This document shows positions 1 to 6,719 of a DNA stretch of 13,800 bases, one piece after another (position 1 is the stretch's first letter; the number at the start of each line of letters is the position of its first letter). The stretch is from an uncultured Collinsella sp. (GTDB lineage: Bacteria; Actinomycetota; Coriobacteriia; Coriobacteriales; Coriobacteriaceae), in the NCBI GenBank assembly GCA_934655835.1, contig CAKUHM010000018.1, positions 1-13,800 on the forward strand, written 5' to 3'. The notes under the pieces are model-generated. The model made no database searches. It was not told the origin of the DNA and saw only the letters and a program-made list of their open reading frames with translations. Position numbers and translations under genes: made by a program.

Positions 1-69
1 TCGATCCTGCAGCTGCACACCAACTGCGTCGTGGTCGCTGACGAGGCCGCCCTTTCGCTCTGCGAGTAG
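1..69 (+). CDS. C-terminal end of an unidentified protein (5' truncated by window edge)
   Basis: An open frame runs from base 1 to a TAG stop at 67-69 and gives 22 residues ending in VVVADEAALSLCE. Codons are GC-rich at the third position, like the other genes here, and a good intrinsic terminator follows about 33 bases later on the same strand. Both points support a real gene end. I do not recognise the family from so short a tail, so no product is proposed. Confidence 0.6.
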   Translation, partial: SILQLHTNCVVVADEAALSLCE

Positions 70-102
70 CACGAGCCCGTCATCTCGACATAGCTTTGCC
101 GA

Positions 103-130
103 AGGCCTCCGCTTTGCGGGGGCCTTTTTG
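103..130 (+). terminator. Intrinsic terminator of the left-edge gene
   Basis: The arms AGGCCTCCGC (103-112) and GCGGGGGCCT (116-125) pair over 10 bp with one G-T wobble across a TTT loop. A T-run follows at 125-129. It sits 33 bases after the TAG stop of the left-edge gene, as expected for a rho-independent terminator on the plus strand. Confidence 0.85.
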
Positions 131-516
131 CTGTCCTTGTCGTATGCTTGACCAAAATCTTGCCGCAAGCTTGACGAATGGCGTATGCCCATCAGCTTGA
201 TTCATTCTATACCAGATTCTATGCAAAAATGCCACTAAAAGGTCGCAGACGGTAGCGGGTGCTAGGCGAGTTGAATGACATGGCTGAACCATGTTCGCAT
301 GCGTTACACTGCCACTGGGATGGGACAAGCCGACAAGCACATTTACCTGCTCAAAGACCGATTAGTCGGGGGATTAATAACAATCGGCCCTCGCTGTACT
401 AAAACTTGCCGCTTGCGTACCGAAAGACAACCTAAAACACAAAGCCGCTCTATTCATGGTGCGGCTTGTATGGTCTTGCGGTTACGGTGTCCATACGGTC
501 GAGTAGAGGAGCGGGC
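131..516 (+). other. Intergenic regulatory region ahead of the SARP-type regulator
   Basis: I see no gene in this 386-base gap. It contains three copies of GCTTGA (146-151, 169-174, 195-200) and two copies of CGTATGC (141-147, 182-188). There is a short dyad ACATGG-N5-CCATGT (278-294) and a second dyad AAGCCGC-N12-GCGGCTT (442-467) about 50 bases before the start codon. The GCTTGA repeats sit near a possible promoter and could be activator or autoregulatory sites; that is inference from spacing alone. Base composition is more AT-rich than in the flanking genes, as usual for regulatory DNA. Confidence 0.5.
197..225 (+). promoter_or_regulatory. Possible sigma-70-type promoter for the regulator gene
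   Basis: TTGATT at 197-202 and TATGCA at 220-225 are separated by exactly 17 bases, in an AT-rich patch just after a cluster of GCTTGA repeats. The implied leader would be about 285 nt, which is long. The assignment rests on pattern matching alone, and other promoters nearer to 517 are not excluded. Confidence 0.28.
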
Positions 517-3516
517 ATGGTAAACGATTTGGATAGTATAGACGACCTCGAACTGATGCCGCTGGGCGGAGGCTATATGGTGCGACGCGAGCGTCTGCTG
601 AATGAGCTTATCGCCAAGGGCCGAAAAGCCGGTATCGTGGTTCTCTACGCGCCCGACGGCTTTGGGAAAACCTCGGTGCTGCTGCAGTACACCCAAGAGG
701 TTAAAAGCGATCCGACGCGAGGCCCCGTGCGGATTATCGAGGCGGATCGAGCCATTGGGCGCGAGGTGTTTATGCAGCTCGAGGTGGTTACCGAAGAGCT
801 CAAAGACAAGCCGCATTCCCTTGTCGCAATCGATAATGTGCCAAATCTCGATCAGTGCGATACCGAAGATCTGATTGACAGGATTCGCAGCTTGCGAGCT
901 ATGGGGGTGGGGGTCTTTATCTCCTGCCGTCCTTCAAACCGTCAGTTGATTCATGGGCTGGGCGACTCGGTTAAGATCAATGCGCAAATGCTCAAGGTGC
1001 ACGCCTATGAGTATTCGGCTTGGGCATCGGCGTTTTCGATTAGCACATCGCTCGACTTTTACCAGCTCACGCAGGGTGTGCCCGAGCTTGTTTCGGCTTT
1101 GCAGACGGGTCTGTATGGCCAGGGCGATGTTGCCGGTCTGCTCGAAAACGAGATTGTCAACGTTTATGGTGCGGCGCTTGTCGATCTTGCTTCGCTCGAT
1201 AATAATGCGCTGTTCTGCGTTGCCTGCCTCATGATCTTGATGGGCGAAGGCAATATTGCAGAACTCGAGGCTTGCGGGGTGAGGCTGTCGATGATCGACC
1301 AGTCCTACCTTGTACGCGATTACCCGATCTTTGGCTTGGATCCGGCCGACCGAAGCTTTACGTGCCTGGGCGCCGAGGATAACGGACGGCTTCGCCTGCG
1401 AAAGTTGGTGGCCGAGATCCGTCCCGAGCTTGTTCCGCGGGCAGCTCGAATTTTGCTCAAGGCAGGCCGATGTGATGCGGCGATGGACCTGGCCGACGCC
1501 TTTCTGGACCGTAGCGTGGTTCTCGAACTTGCCGGGCAGTATGGGGTCGATCTTGTTCTGACGGGGCACGGTGCCGATGTCTGCCGGGCGGCGCTGGGTA
1601 CGATCGATGCCGACGGCCCCGCCCCAGAGCCAACGCCCGCCGAGGCGCTCGGCGTCTATTTGGCGGCGGTCAGCGTGTCCAACACAAAGCTCGCCCGCTG
1701 TATGGCATCGCTTATCGAGCATGCGGGCGATCAGGCAGCCTGCGAAATAGATCCCGTTTCGTGGAAGGTCGCCCAGGCGCTTACGGCAGTTTGCTATGGG
1801 GACAACGGGCTTGGGCTTCCTACGAACCTGGCAGTGCCGGAAATCGAGACATCCCATACCGCACTCGATATGTTGTCTGCGCATATCGAGGTCAAGCGCT
1901 GCCTGACCGAGCGGGGAGATGACGGCGGCGTTCTACAGCAGCTCAAAACGAGCAAGGCCTACGACTGCGAGCTCGACATCGCGGGGATTGTTATACAGGC
2001 CGATAGCATGCTGGTGGAGCTCTTTGACGGGTCGTTTGCGGGAACCGACGAGCGCGACGACGAGATGACGGTGGTGCGGGAGGCGCTCGACGTACGTGGG
2101 CTTAAGGCGATGGCTATCTGGGTGCGCATGGTGTTGGCGGCACGGCGGCTCCTTTCCGGCTTGCCGGTAACCGACGATGCGGCGTTCAACGAGCTCGATC
2201 GCTTTGCCGTACGTATACGCGACAACCAGATTCAGCTGTTTGGCCTGCTGCTAGAAGGCTGGCAATCGCTGGCAGAAGGTCGGCCGGTCAATGCGAAGTT
2301 CCGCGCGGTCCAGGTACTCAAACTGGCTGAGGAGCCAATTGCGTACATGCGCGACAACGCGTTGCTGCTGGAGCGTGCTGCGTATCTGCGTAACACCTCG
2401 ATGGTTTCGGTGCGCGAGGAGGCGGAGCTGCTCGATATAAGCCAGACGCAGGTTGGCGGTGCGGAGGCCTGGATGGTGGCGCTGCATTTGGCTTGCGCGG
2501 GGCGAGATAGCGATCTTGCAGCCTGGATGTCCATGAATCGTGCAGGTATTTTGGACCCATCGTATCGGCTCTTTGCCCGCCTTGCCATGCATTGTTTGGG
2601 CGAGCCGGCGGCCAGAATTCGTAAGAAACTCCCCGTGCGCGAACTATCGCGGTATTCTCTGCGTGACGACTTGGAAGGGGAGGGTGAGCGCCTGTTTCAG
2701 GCCGGCGAGGTCGAAGCCGTCGATACTATCGATCATATCGAGATTCGCATGTTTGGGGCGTTTCGCGCCGAGCGCGACGGGTTTCCCATCACGGACAAGA
2801 TGTGGCGCCGCAAGAAAGCGGCGACACTTGCCGAGCGGCTTGCGCTGGGCATGGATGCGCTGGTCGATCGCGAGACGTTGGCCATGGAGCTATGGCCCCA
2901 TGCCGAGTTCAATAGCGCCCGCAATAACCTGTACTCGACGATATCGCGCCTGCGATCGGCCTTGGGGCCGACGCCGGACGGTAAGTCGTGCGTGCTCATC
3001 CAAAATGAATGCATTGGGCTCAACGGCGATTACGTCAAGACCGATGTGAGGCTCTTCGATCAGATTAGTCGTGAGGTGTTGGGAAATCGCACGGGTGCGC
3101 GCGGGCCCCATCTGGTCGAGCTGTGCCTTAAGATCGAGCAACTCTATGCCGGTCCGCTGTATGTTCCCAATGGCTGTAATCCCACCTACTTTTTACGTAT
3201 GCGGCGCATTATGGAATCGAAGTATATCGACTGCATGATTCGGGGTGCGAATGCCGCCCTAGAAGAAAACGACCTGCAGTCGGCGGTATGGCTAGTGGAG
3301 TCGGGACTGCGCCAAGAGACGGCGCGCGAGGACATGGTGCGTTGCGCTATGCGCGTCTACGGGGCGGCGGGGCGGCGGCGCGATATCGTCGAGCTGTACA
3401 GTGGACATATGCACCACCTGAGGGAGCAGGTCAATGGCGTGCCCGAGCCCGAGACGCGGCGTCTATACGAGCGCTTGGTGGAGGGCAGACTCAACCGCGT
3501 GCTGGTCGAGCGATAA
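517..3516 (+). CDS. Large transcriptional regulator: N-terminal P-loop ATPase region, C-terminal SARP winged helix plus BTAD
   Basis: The product is a 999-residue cytoplasmic protein. Residues 45-53 (APDGFGKTS) form a Walker A loop. Residues 102-107 (LVAIDN) fit a Walker B strand, and a sensor-like strand ending SCRPS lies near 131-140. This start of the protein resembles MalT-type STAND regulators. The middle, roughly 200-730, is helical and without a motif I can name. From about 739 (IEIRMFGAF) a winged-helix OmpR/SARP DNA-binding domain begins, with ELWPH and NLYSTISRLRSALG as its typical helices. Residues about 843-990 match the bacterial transcriptional activator (BTAD) domain. I chose ATG 517 over the in-frame ATG 466 because AGAGGAG (505-511) lies 5 nt upstream. 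The target genes and the ligand are unknown. The gene is monocistronic and converges with yhbY. Confidence 0.88.
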   Translation: MVNDLDSIDDLELMPLGGGYMVRRERLLNELIAKGRKAGIVVLYAPDGFGKTSVLLQYTQEVKSDPTRGPVRIIEADRAIGREVFMQLEVVTEELKDKPHSLVAIDNVPNLDQCDTEDLIDRIRSLRAMGVGVFISCRPSNRQLIHGLGDSVKINAQMLKVHAYEYSAWASAFSISTSLDFYQLTQGVPELVSALQTGLYGQGDVAGLLENEIVNVYGAALVDLASLDNNALFCVACLMILMGEGNIAELEACGVRLSMIDQSYLVRDYPIFGLDPADRSFTCLGAEDNGRLRLRKLVAEIRPELVPRAARILLKAGRCDAAMDLADAFLDRSVVLELAGQYGVDLVLTGHGADVCRAALGTIDADGPAPEPTPAEALGVYLAAVSVSNTKLARCMASLIEHAGDQAACEIDPVSWKVAQALTAVCYGDNGLGLPTNLAVPEIETSHTALDMLSAHIEVKRCLTERGDDGGVLQQLKTSKAYDCELDIAGIVIQADSMLVELFDGSFAGTDERDDEMTVVREALDVRGLKAMAIWVRMVLAARRLLSGLPVTDDAAFNELDRFAVRIRDNQIQLFGLLLEGWQSLAEGRPVNAKFRAVQVLKLAEEPIAYMRDNALLLERAAYLRNTSMVSVREEAELLDISQTQVGGAEAWMVALHLACAGRDSDLAAWMSMNRAGILDPSYRLFARLAMHCLGEPAARIRKKLPVRELSRYSLRDDLEGEGERLFQAGEVEAVDTIDHIEIRMFGAFRAERDGFPITDKMWRRKKAATLAERLALGMDALVDRETLAMELWPHAEFNSARNNLYSTISRLRSALGPTPDGKSCVLIQNECIGLNGDYVKTDVRLFDQISREVLGNRTGARGPHLVELCLKIEQLYAGPLYVPNGCNPTYFLRMRRIMESKYIDCMIRGANAALEENDLQSAVWLVESGLRQETAREDMVRCAMRVYGAAGRRRDIVELYSGHMHHLREQVNGVPEPETRRLYERLVEGRLNRVLVER

Positions 3517-3547
3517 AAAACGGGCGTCCGAATTGCTCGGACGCCCG
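3514..3547 (-). terminator. Intrinsic terminator of yhbY, overlapping the regulator stop codon
   Basis: A perfect 10-bp stem, CGGGCGTCCG (3521-3530) with CGGACGCCCG (3538-3547), has a 7-nt loop. Read on the minus strand it is followed by six T residues (complement of the A-run 3515-3520), so it terminates transcripts from yhbY. The plus side has no T-run, but the hairpin lies just after the regulator stop (3514-3516). It may act weakly in both directions at this convergent junction. Confidence 0.85.
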
Positions 3548-3585
3548 CAGGCTTGCTATGTGTTGGCTCACCGGATCGCTGGCCC

Positions 3586-3885
3586 TTAGACGAGCTTGAT
3601 CTTCTCGATGTCCTTGCGCGAGGACTCGCGATACAGCGAGAACTTGCGGCCGATAACCTGGACGACTTCGGCGTGGGAGCGCTCGGCGAGCTCCTCGGCG
3701 GCCTCGCGGGCGGAAAGGCTGGAGCCATCGAGCACGGAGCACTTAACGAGCTCGTGCTTCTCCAGGTAGGCGACCGTCTGCTCGACGGTGCCCTCATTAA
3801 TATCGGACTTGCCGATAATGATGGCGGGGTTGAGGTGATGGGCCATGCTGCGAAGCTGCTTGACCTGAGCTCCTGTCAGTGCCAT
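3586..3885 (-). CDS. yhbY: YhbY-family RNA-binding protein (CRM domain)
   Basis: The product is 99 residues and is essentially one CRM domain, the normal size of stand-alone bacterial YhbY. Diagnostic segments are the N-terminal LTGAQVKQLRSMAHHLNP, then IIIGKSDINEG at 22-32 in the place of the family's glycine-loop region. The C-terminal VIGRKFSLYRES at 78-88 is also typical. Family members bind RNA and associate with pre-50S ribosomal particles, so a role in ribosome assembly is likely by homology. The start at 3885 gives the family's usual length. Its upstream Shine-Dalgarno (AGCGAG-like) is weak, and an in-frame extension to 4170 shows no conserved sequence. The methyltransferase gene ends 157 bases upstream on the same strand. 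A GC-rich hairpin (3911-3925) lies in the leader. Confidence 0.92.
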   Translation of the reverse strand: MALTGAQVKQLRSMAHHLNPAIIIGKSDINEGTVEQTVAYLEKHELVKCSVLDGSSLSAREAAEELAERSHAEVVQVIGRKFSLYRESSRKDIEKIKLV

Positions 3886-3910
3886 GGGTTCTCGCTTTCT
3901 ATGTATGGGC

Positions 3911-3925
3911 GCCCCGCGACGGGGC
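3911..3925 (-). other. Small GC-rich hairpin in the yhbY leader
   Basis: GCCCCG (3911-3916) and CGGGGC (3920-3925) pair perfectly around a 3-nt loop, 26 bases before the yhbY start codon on the minus strand. No T-run follows in either direction, so it is not a convincing terminator. It might be the remaining 3' structure of the methyltransferase transcript or a stabilising element in the yhbY leader. Confidence 0.4.
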
Positions 3926-4042
3926 CTTAATCTACGTGAGCTGTCCCACGATAACGCAGGAACGGCGCGGTGTGGAGCTCGTTTGCCCAGTTCGCAAAGA
4001 ATGCGGATGCCGAGTGAGTGGGCGGTGCGGGCTGCGAACAGG

Positions 4043-4930
4043 CTATGAGCTGGGCGCAGAGACCGGCTCCCATGCAATAAACGCCCAACGAACCTTGCGG
4101 ACATGATCGAGCATATAGCGCCCCTGCGGCACGCCCTTGGATCCCGGCTCACCGGCATGGGGGTTCTCAATCATGTGTTGGGCAATGTAATCGCGTAGAC
4201 GGTCGACCTTATCCTCGTTACCGTGCTCGAGCATACGGGAAAAGTCCGCCACGCCCGCCTCAAGGCTATCGAAGGTATCGCGACGAGGCGATTCAAAGTA
4301 CGTAACCTGCGGCAGGGCACCCATCTGAATGAGGATATTAAAGGCATAGACAAAGCCATTACTGCAGGTAACCGAGGCGCCGATGGCGTTCATCAGATGC
4401 AGGTCGTAGCGCGGACTGGAGTTGGCGACCATAGTAACAGCACAACGCCGACGAGCCGTACGGTCAAGCTTGGTAAGCGCACCTTTTAGGTTGGTCGTGG
4501 TGACGGAGCGACTGGCAAAGGCAACATCCACCGCTTTCGCGACCGGCCCAACTAAATCCCAATCATCATCCCAAGCAAGCTCAAGCGGCGTAATACGGCC
4601 TTCGAGCCCGTAATACTCAATACCGGCATCAAGCGTGCCAAGCATAGCAGGAGAGAAATCAGCAGCAATCACAGGATGCCCGGCCTGCGCAAGCGGAATA
4701 GCAATCGATCCAGCCCCACACCCCATATCAAGCACCGACTCACCAGGCTGGAGCGCCAAGAGCTTCATAAAATCCCGAGCATACGGAGCAGTCTCAAGCG
4801 GCCGAAAATGCCGAGCCCTTTTGTCCCACTCAAAAGAGTCATCAGCCCGATGCCGAGCAGCCTGCAAACGCATCCACTCCTCATTCCAATCCACAGAAAG
4901 CAGCTCAGAACGATTCTCCCCATCAACCAC
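4043..4930 (-). CDS. Class I SAM-dependent methyltransferase, substrate unknown
   Basis: With a GTG start at 4930 the protein has 295 residues. SAM-binding motif I is VLDMGCGAG at 66-74, and motif II-like AADFSPAML follows near 86-94, so the fold is a Rossmann-type class I methyltransferase. The N-terminus (VDWNEEWMRLQAARHR) and the C-terminal tail (GRYMLDHVRKVRWAFIAWEP) look specific to a subfamily I cannot name. The GTG is preferred over the ATG at 4990 because AGGAGG (complement of 4938-4943) sits 7 nt upstream of it. The 20-residue hydrophobic extension from 4990 is encoded by a terminator hairpin and is unlikely to be real protein. There is no transmembrane segment in the 295-residue form. 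The substrate could be a small molecule or a macromolecule; context does not help. Confidence 0.85.
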   Translation of the reverse strand: MVDGENRSELLSVDWNEEWMRLQAARHRADDSFEWDKRARHFRPLETAPYARDFMKLLALQPGESVLDMGCGAGSIAIPLAQAGHPVIAADFSPAMLGTLDAGIEYYGLEGRITPLELAWDDDWDLVGPVAKAVDVAFASRSVTTTNLKGALTKLDRTARRRCAVTMVANSSPRYDLHLMNAIGASVTCSNGFVYAFNILIQMGALPQVTYFESPRRDTFDSLEAGVADFSRMLEHGNEDKVDRLRDYIAQHMIENPHAGEPGSKGVPQGRYMLDHVRKVRWAFIAWEPVSAPSS

Positions 4931-4937
4931 GGGCCAA

Positions 4938-4943
4938 CCTCCT
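4938..4943 (-). promoter_or_regulatory. Shine-Dalgarno deciding the methyltransferase GTG start
   Basis: The minus strand reads AGGAGG here, 7 nt before GTG 4930-4928. It is the strongest ribosome-binding site in the area and argues against the upstream ATG at 4990, which has no purine-rich sequence at the right distance. Confidence 0.8.
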
Positions 4944-4949
4944 AGCAAC

Positions 4950-4981
4950 AAAAAAGCGACTCCTCCCAAAAGAAGAGCCGC
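4950..4981 (-). terminator. Intrinsic terminator directly upstream of the methyltransferase ribosome-binding site
   Basis: Read on the minus strand, GCGGCTCTTC (from 4981 down to 4972) pairs with GAGGAGTCGC (4965 down to 4956) over 10 bp with two G-U wobbles. Six T residues follow (complement of 4950-4955). The Shine-Dalgarno of the methyltransferase begins only 6 bases after the T-run. It either ends the UPF0210 transcript or acts as an attenuator for the methyltransferase. Confidence 0.72.
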
Positions 4982-5095
4982 AACCAGCATATATCAGAAA
5001 GAACCGTTCCAACGCCAAACCGAAGTCACAACCAAGGCGGGCAGGAGCGAAGCAACTGCCACCGGGACAGAACCCAACTGAGGTCCCGCTGTGCG

Positions 5096-5229
5096 GGAGC
5101 CCCGGGGAGGGCAAATATATAAGGTCGATCGCGAGTTCCGCACGAGCCGGAGAGCACTTAATGTGCTCTCCGTGCGAGTCAGGACTGTCCGAGCAGGCGA
5201 CCTTATATATTTGCCCTCCCCGGGGCTCC
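5096..5229. repeat. 134-bp palindromic element: perfect 32-bp inverted repeat with an internal hairpin
   Basis: The left arm 5096-5127 and right arm 5198-5229 are exact reverse complements over 32 bp. Each arm is GC-rich outside (containing CCCCGGGG) and AT-rich inside (AAATATATAA). The 70-nt centre holds a further perfect 10-bp stem, CGGAGAGCAC (5148-5157) and GTGCTCTCCG (5163-5172), with loop TTAAT. Shorter pairing (5139-5142 with 5173-5176) extends it. The element lies 17 bases past the UPF0210 stop and carries no ORF that looks real. No flanking target-site duplication is evident. No T-run follows either end, so it is not a standard terminator. A MITE-like repeat, a REP-type element or a highly structured 3' RNA are the main possibilities. 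Confidence 0.85.
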
Positions 5230-5246
5230 TCGCCCGAACCCCTCAG

Positions 5247-6611
5247 CTAGTTTTTCAGCGAGTTCAGCGGTGCCGGGAAGCGTCCGCCGCGGTGGGCAAG
5301 CACGGTGCCGGCGTTGGGGTTCACCGGCATGATGGGCGCACGGCCGAACAGGCCGCCGTACTCGACGCAGTCGCCCACGCCCTTGCCAATGGCGGGAATC
5401 ACACGGACGGCCGTGGTCTTGTTGTTGATGACGCCGATGGCCATCTCGTCGGCGATGATGCCGGCGATGGTCTCGACCGGGGTATCGCCGGGGATGGCGA
5501 TCATGTCCAGGCCGACGGAGCACACGCAGGTCATGGCCTCGAGCTTCTCGAGCGAAAGCGCACCGGCCTCGACGGCGGCGATCATGCCGGCGTCCTCGGA
5601 CACGGGGATAAAGGCGCCCGAGAGGCCACCGACGCTGGAGCTGGCCATGACGCCGCCCTTCTTGACGGCATCGTTGAGCATGGCGAGCGCGCAGGTCGTG
5701 CCCGGGCCGCCGCAGGTGCCCACGCCGATGATCTCGAGGATGCGGGCAACGGAGTCGCCAATGGCGGGCGTAGGTGCCAGCGACAGGTCGACGATGCCCT
5801 TCTCGACACCCAGACGGCGGGCGGCCTCGCGGCTCATGAGCTCGCCGGCACGGGTGATCTTAAAGGCGGTCTGCTTGATCTTCTCGGCAACCTCCATCAT
5901 CGAGGCGGAGTCGGGGAGCGTCTCCAGTGCCGCGGCCATAACGCCGGGGCCCGAAACGCCAACGTTGATGACTGCGTCGGCCTCGCCACCGCCGTGGACA
6001 GCGCCCGCCATAAACGGGGAGTCCTCGACCATGTTGGCAAAGCAGACAAACTTAGAGGCGCCGACGGAGTCCTGTTCGGCCGTGAGCTTGGCGGCGTCGA
6101 TGATGGTCTGCGCGGCCATGAGCACGGCGTCCATGTTGATGCCGGCGCGCAGGCTGGCAACGTTGACGCTGGAGCAGACGCGGCTCGTGGTGGCGAGCGC
6201 CTGCGGAATGGACTGGATAACGCGGCGGTCGGCGTCGCCGATGCCCTTCTGGACGAGCGCGGAGAAGCCGCCCAGGTAGTCGATGCCGAGGGTCTCGGCC
6301 GCACGGTCGAGGGCATGCGCGATGGGGGTGAGGTCTTCATCCTTGCAGCAAGCGGCGATCTGCGCCACCGGAGTGACGGAGACGCGCTTGTTGACGATGG
6401 GGATACCGTACTCGCGCTCGAGGTTCTCGGCGGTCTCGACCAAGTGCTCAGCCGTGTGCGTCACGTGGTCGTAGATCTTTGTGCACATGCGGTCGAGGTT
6501 CTCGTCACCGCAACCCATGAGCGAAACACCCATGGTGATGGTCCTGATGTCGAGGTTCTGCTCCTCAACCATGCCGCGGGTTTCCGCGATTTCTGCAGGC
6601 GTGATCGCCAT
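5247..6611 (-). CDS. PFL-like protein of the UPF0210/DUF711 family
   Basis: The protein has 454 residues, matching the family length of about 450. The N-terminal signature [16 protein letters not shown] at residues 19-34 is characteristic, as are [24 protein letters not shown]-like [19 protein letters not shown] and the C-terminal [10 protein letters not shown]. Members are structurally related to pyruvate formate-lyase-type proteins, but their biochemical role is not established and I do not assign a reaction. The start at 6611 was chosen over 6641 because AGGAG (complement of 6619-6623) lies 7 nt upstream and homologues begin near here. In several bacteria the family sits next to a small ACT-domain protein. 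No such gene is present beside it here. It follows metH on the same strand with a 108-base gap containing a hairpin and a probable promoter, so it may be its own transcription unit. Confidence 0.92.
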   Translation of the reverse strand: MAITPAEIAETRGMVEEQNLDIRTITMGVSLMGCGDENLDRMCTKIYDHVTHTAEHLVETAENLEREYGIPIVNKRVSVTPVAQIAACCKDEDLTPIAHALDRAAETLGIDYLGGFSALVQKGIGDADRRVIQSIPQALATTSRVCSSVNVASLRAGINMDAVLMAAQTIIDAAKLTAEQDSVGASKFVCFANMVEDSPFMAGAVHGGGEADAVINVGVSGPGVMAAALETLPDSASMMEVAEKIKQTAFKITRAGELMSREAARRLGVEKGIVDLSLAPTPAIGDSVARILEIIGVGTCGGPGTTCALAMLNDAVKKGGVMASSSVGGLSGAFIPVSEDAGMIAAVEAGALSLEKLEAMTCVCSVGLDMIAIPGDTPVETIAGIIADEMAIGVINNKTTAVRVIPAIGKGVGDCVEYGGLFGRAPIMPVNPNAGTVLAHRGGRFPAPLNSLKN

Positions 6612-6646
6612 CCTTGCGCTCCTATCTGCCAAAACGAGCATAGTCC

Positions 6647-6675
6647 TCTATATTCTAACGTGCCGCACGCGCCAA
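6647..6675 (-). promoter_or_regulatory. Probable promoter of the UPF0210 gene
   Basis: On the minus strand TTGGCG (complement of 6670-6675) and TATAGA (complement of 6647-6652) are spaced by 17 bases. Transcription would start about 30 nt before the ATG at 6611, leaving room for the AGGAG ribosome-binding site. The -35 box lies inside the loop of the hairpin 6657-6694. Confidence 0.42.
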
Positions 6676-6694
6676 GTGGCACATGCGGCACGTT
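6657..6694 (-). terminator. Hairpin after metH, possible terminator
   Basis: AACGTGCCGCA (6657-6667) and TGCGGCACGTT (6684-6694) are perfectly complementary over 11 bp, and the loop has an extra GCCA/TGGC pairing. It begins 25 bases after the metH stop codon, the normal place for a terminator. On the minus strand it is followed by AGAATATAG rather than a clean T-run, so termination efficiency is uncertain. The plus side has TTTT but no gene to terminate. Confidence 0.5.
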
Positions 6695-6719
6695 TTGGTG
6701 CGGGGTTGTTTCCGTTGTG

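Noticed and set aside
275..523. 82-codon plus-strand ORF upstream of the regulator
   Set aside because: It has no ribosome-binding site and a cysteine/arginine-rich random composition. It overlaps the regulator's Shine-Dalgarno and start in another frame.
934..1884. 316-codon minus-strand ORF inside the regulator gene
   Set aside because: It is antisense to the regulator, has no ribosome-binding site that stands out and no family resemblance, and fits chance openness in GC-rich DNA.
3886..4170. Upstream extension of yhbY to 195 residues
   Set aside because: The extra residues are Arg-rich, unlike any CRM protein, and overlap the end of the methyltransferase gene. The 99-residue form matches the family exactly.
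4931..4990. N-terminal hydrophobic extension of the methyltransferase (ATG 4990), which would look like a signal anchor
   Set aside because: The segment coincides with an intrinsic terminator hairpin, has no Shine-Dalgarno, and a strong AGGAGG precedes the GTG at 4930. The rest of the protein is a soluble methyltransferase.
5096..5229. CRISPR array or tRNA-like element
   Set aside because: There are no direct repeats with spacers, and the fold is one long palindrome rather than a cloverleaf with CCA-adjacent arms.
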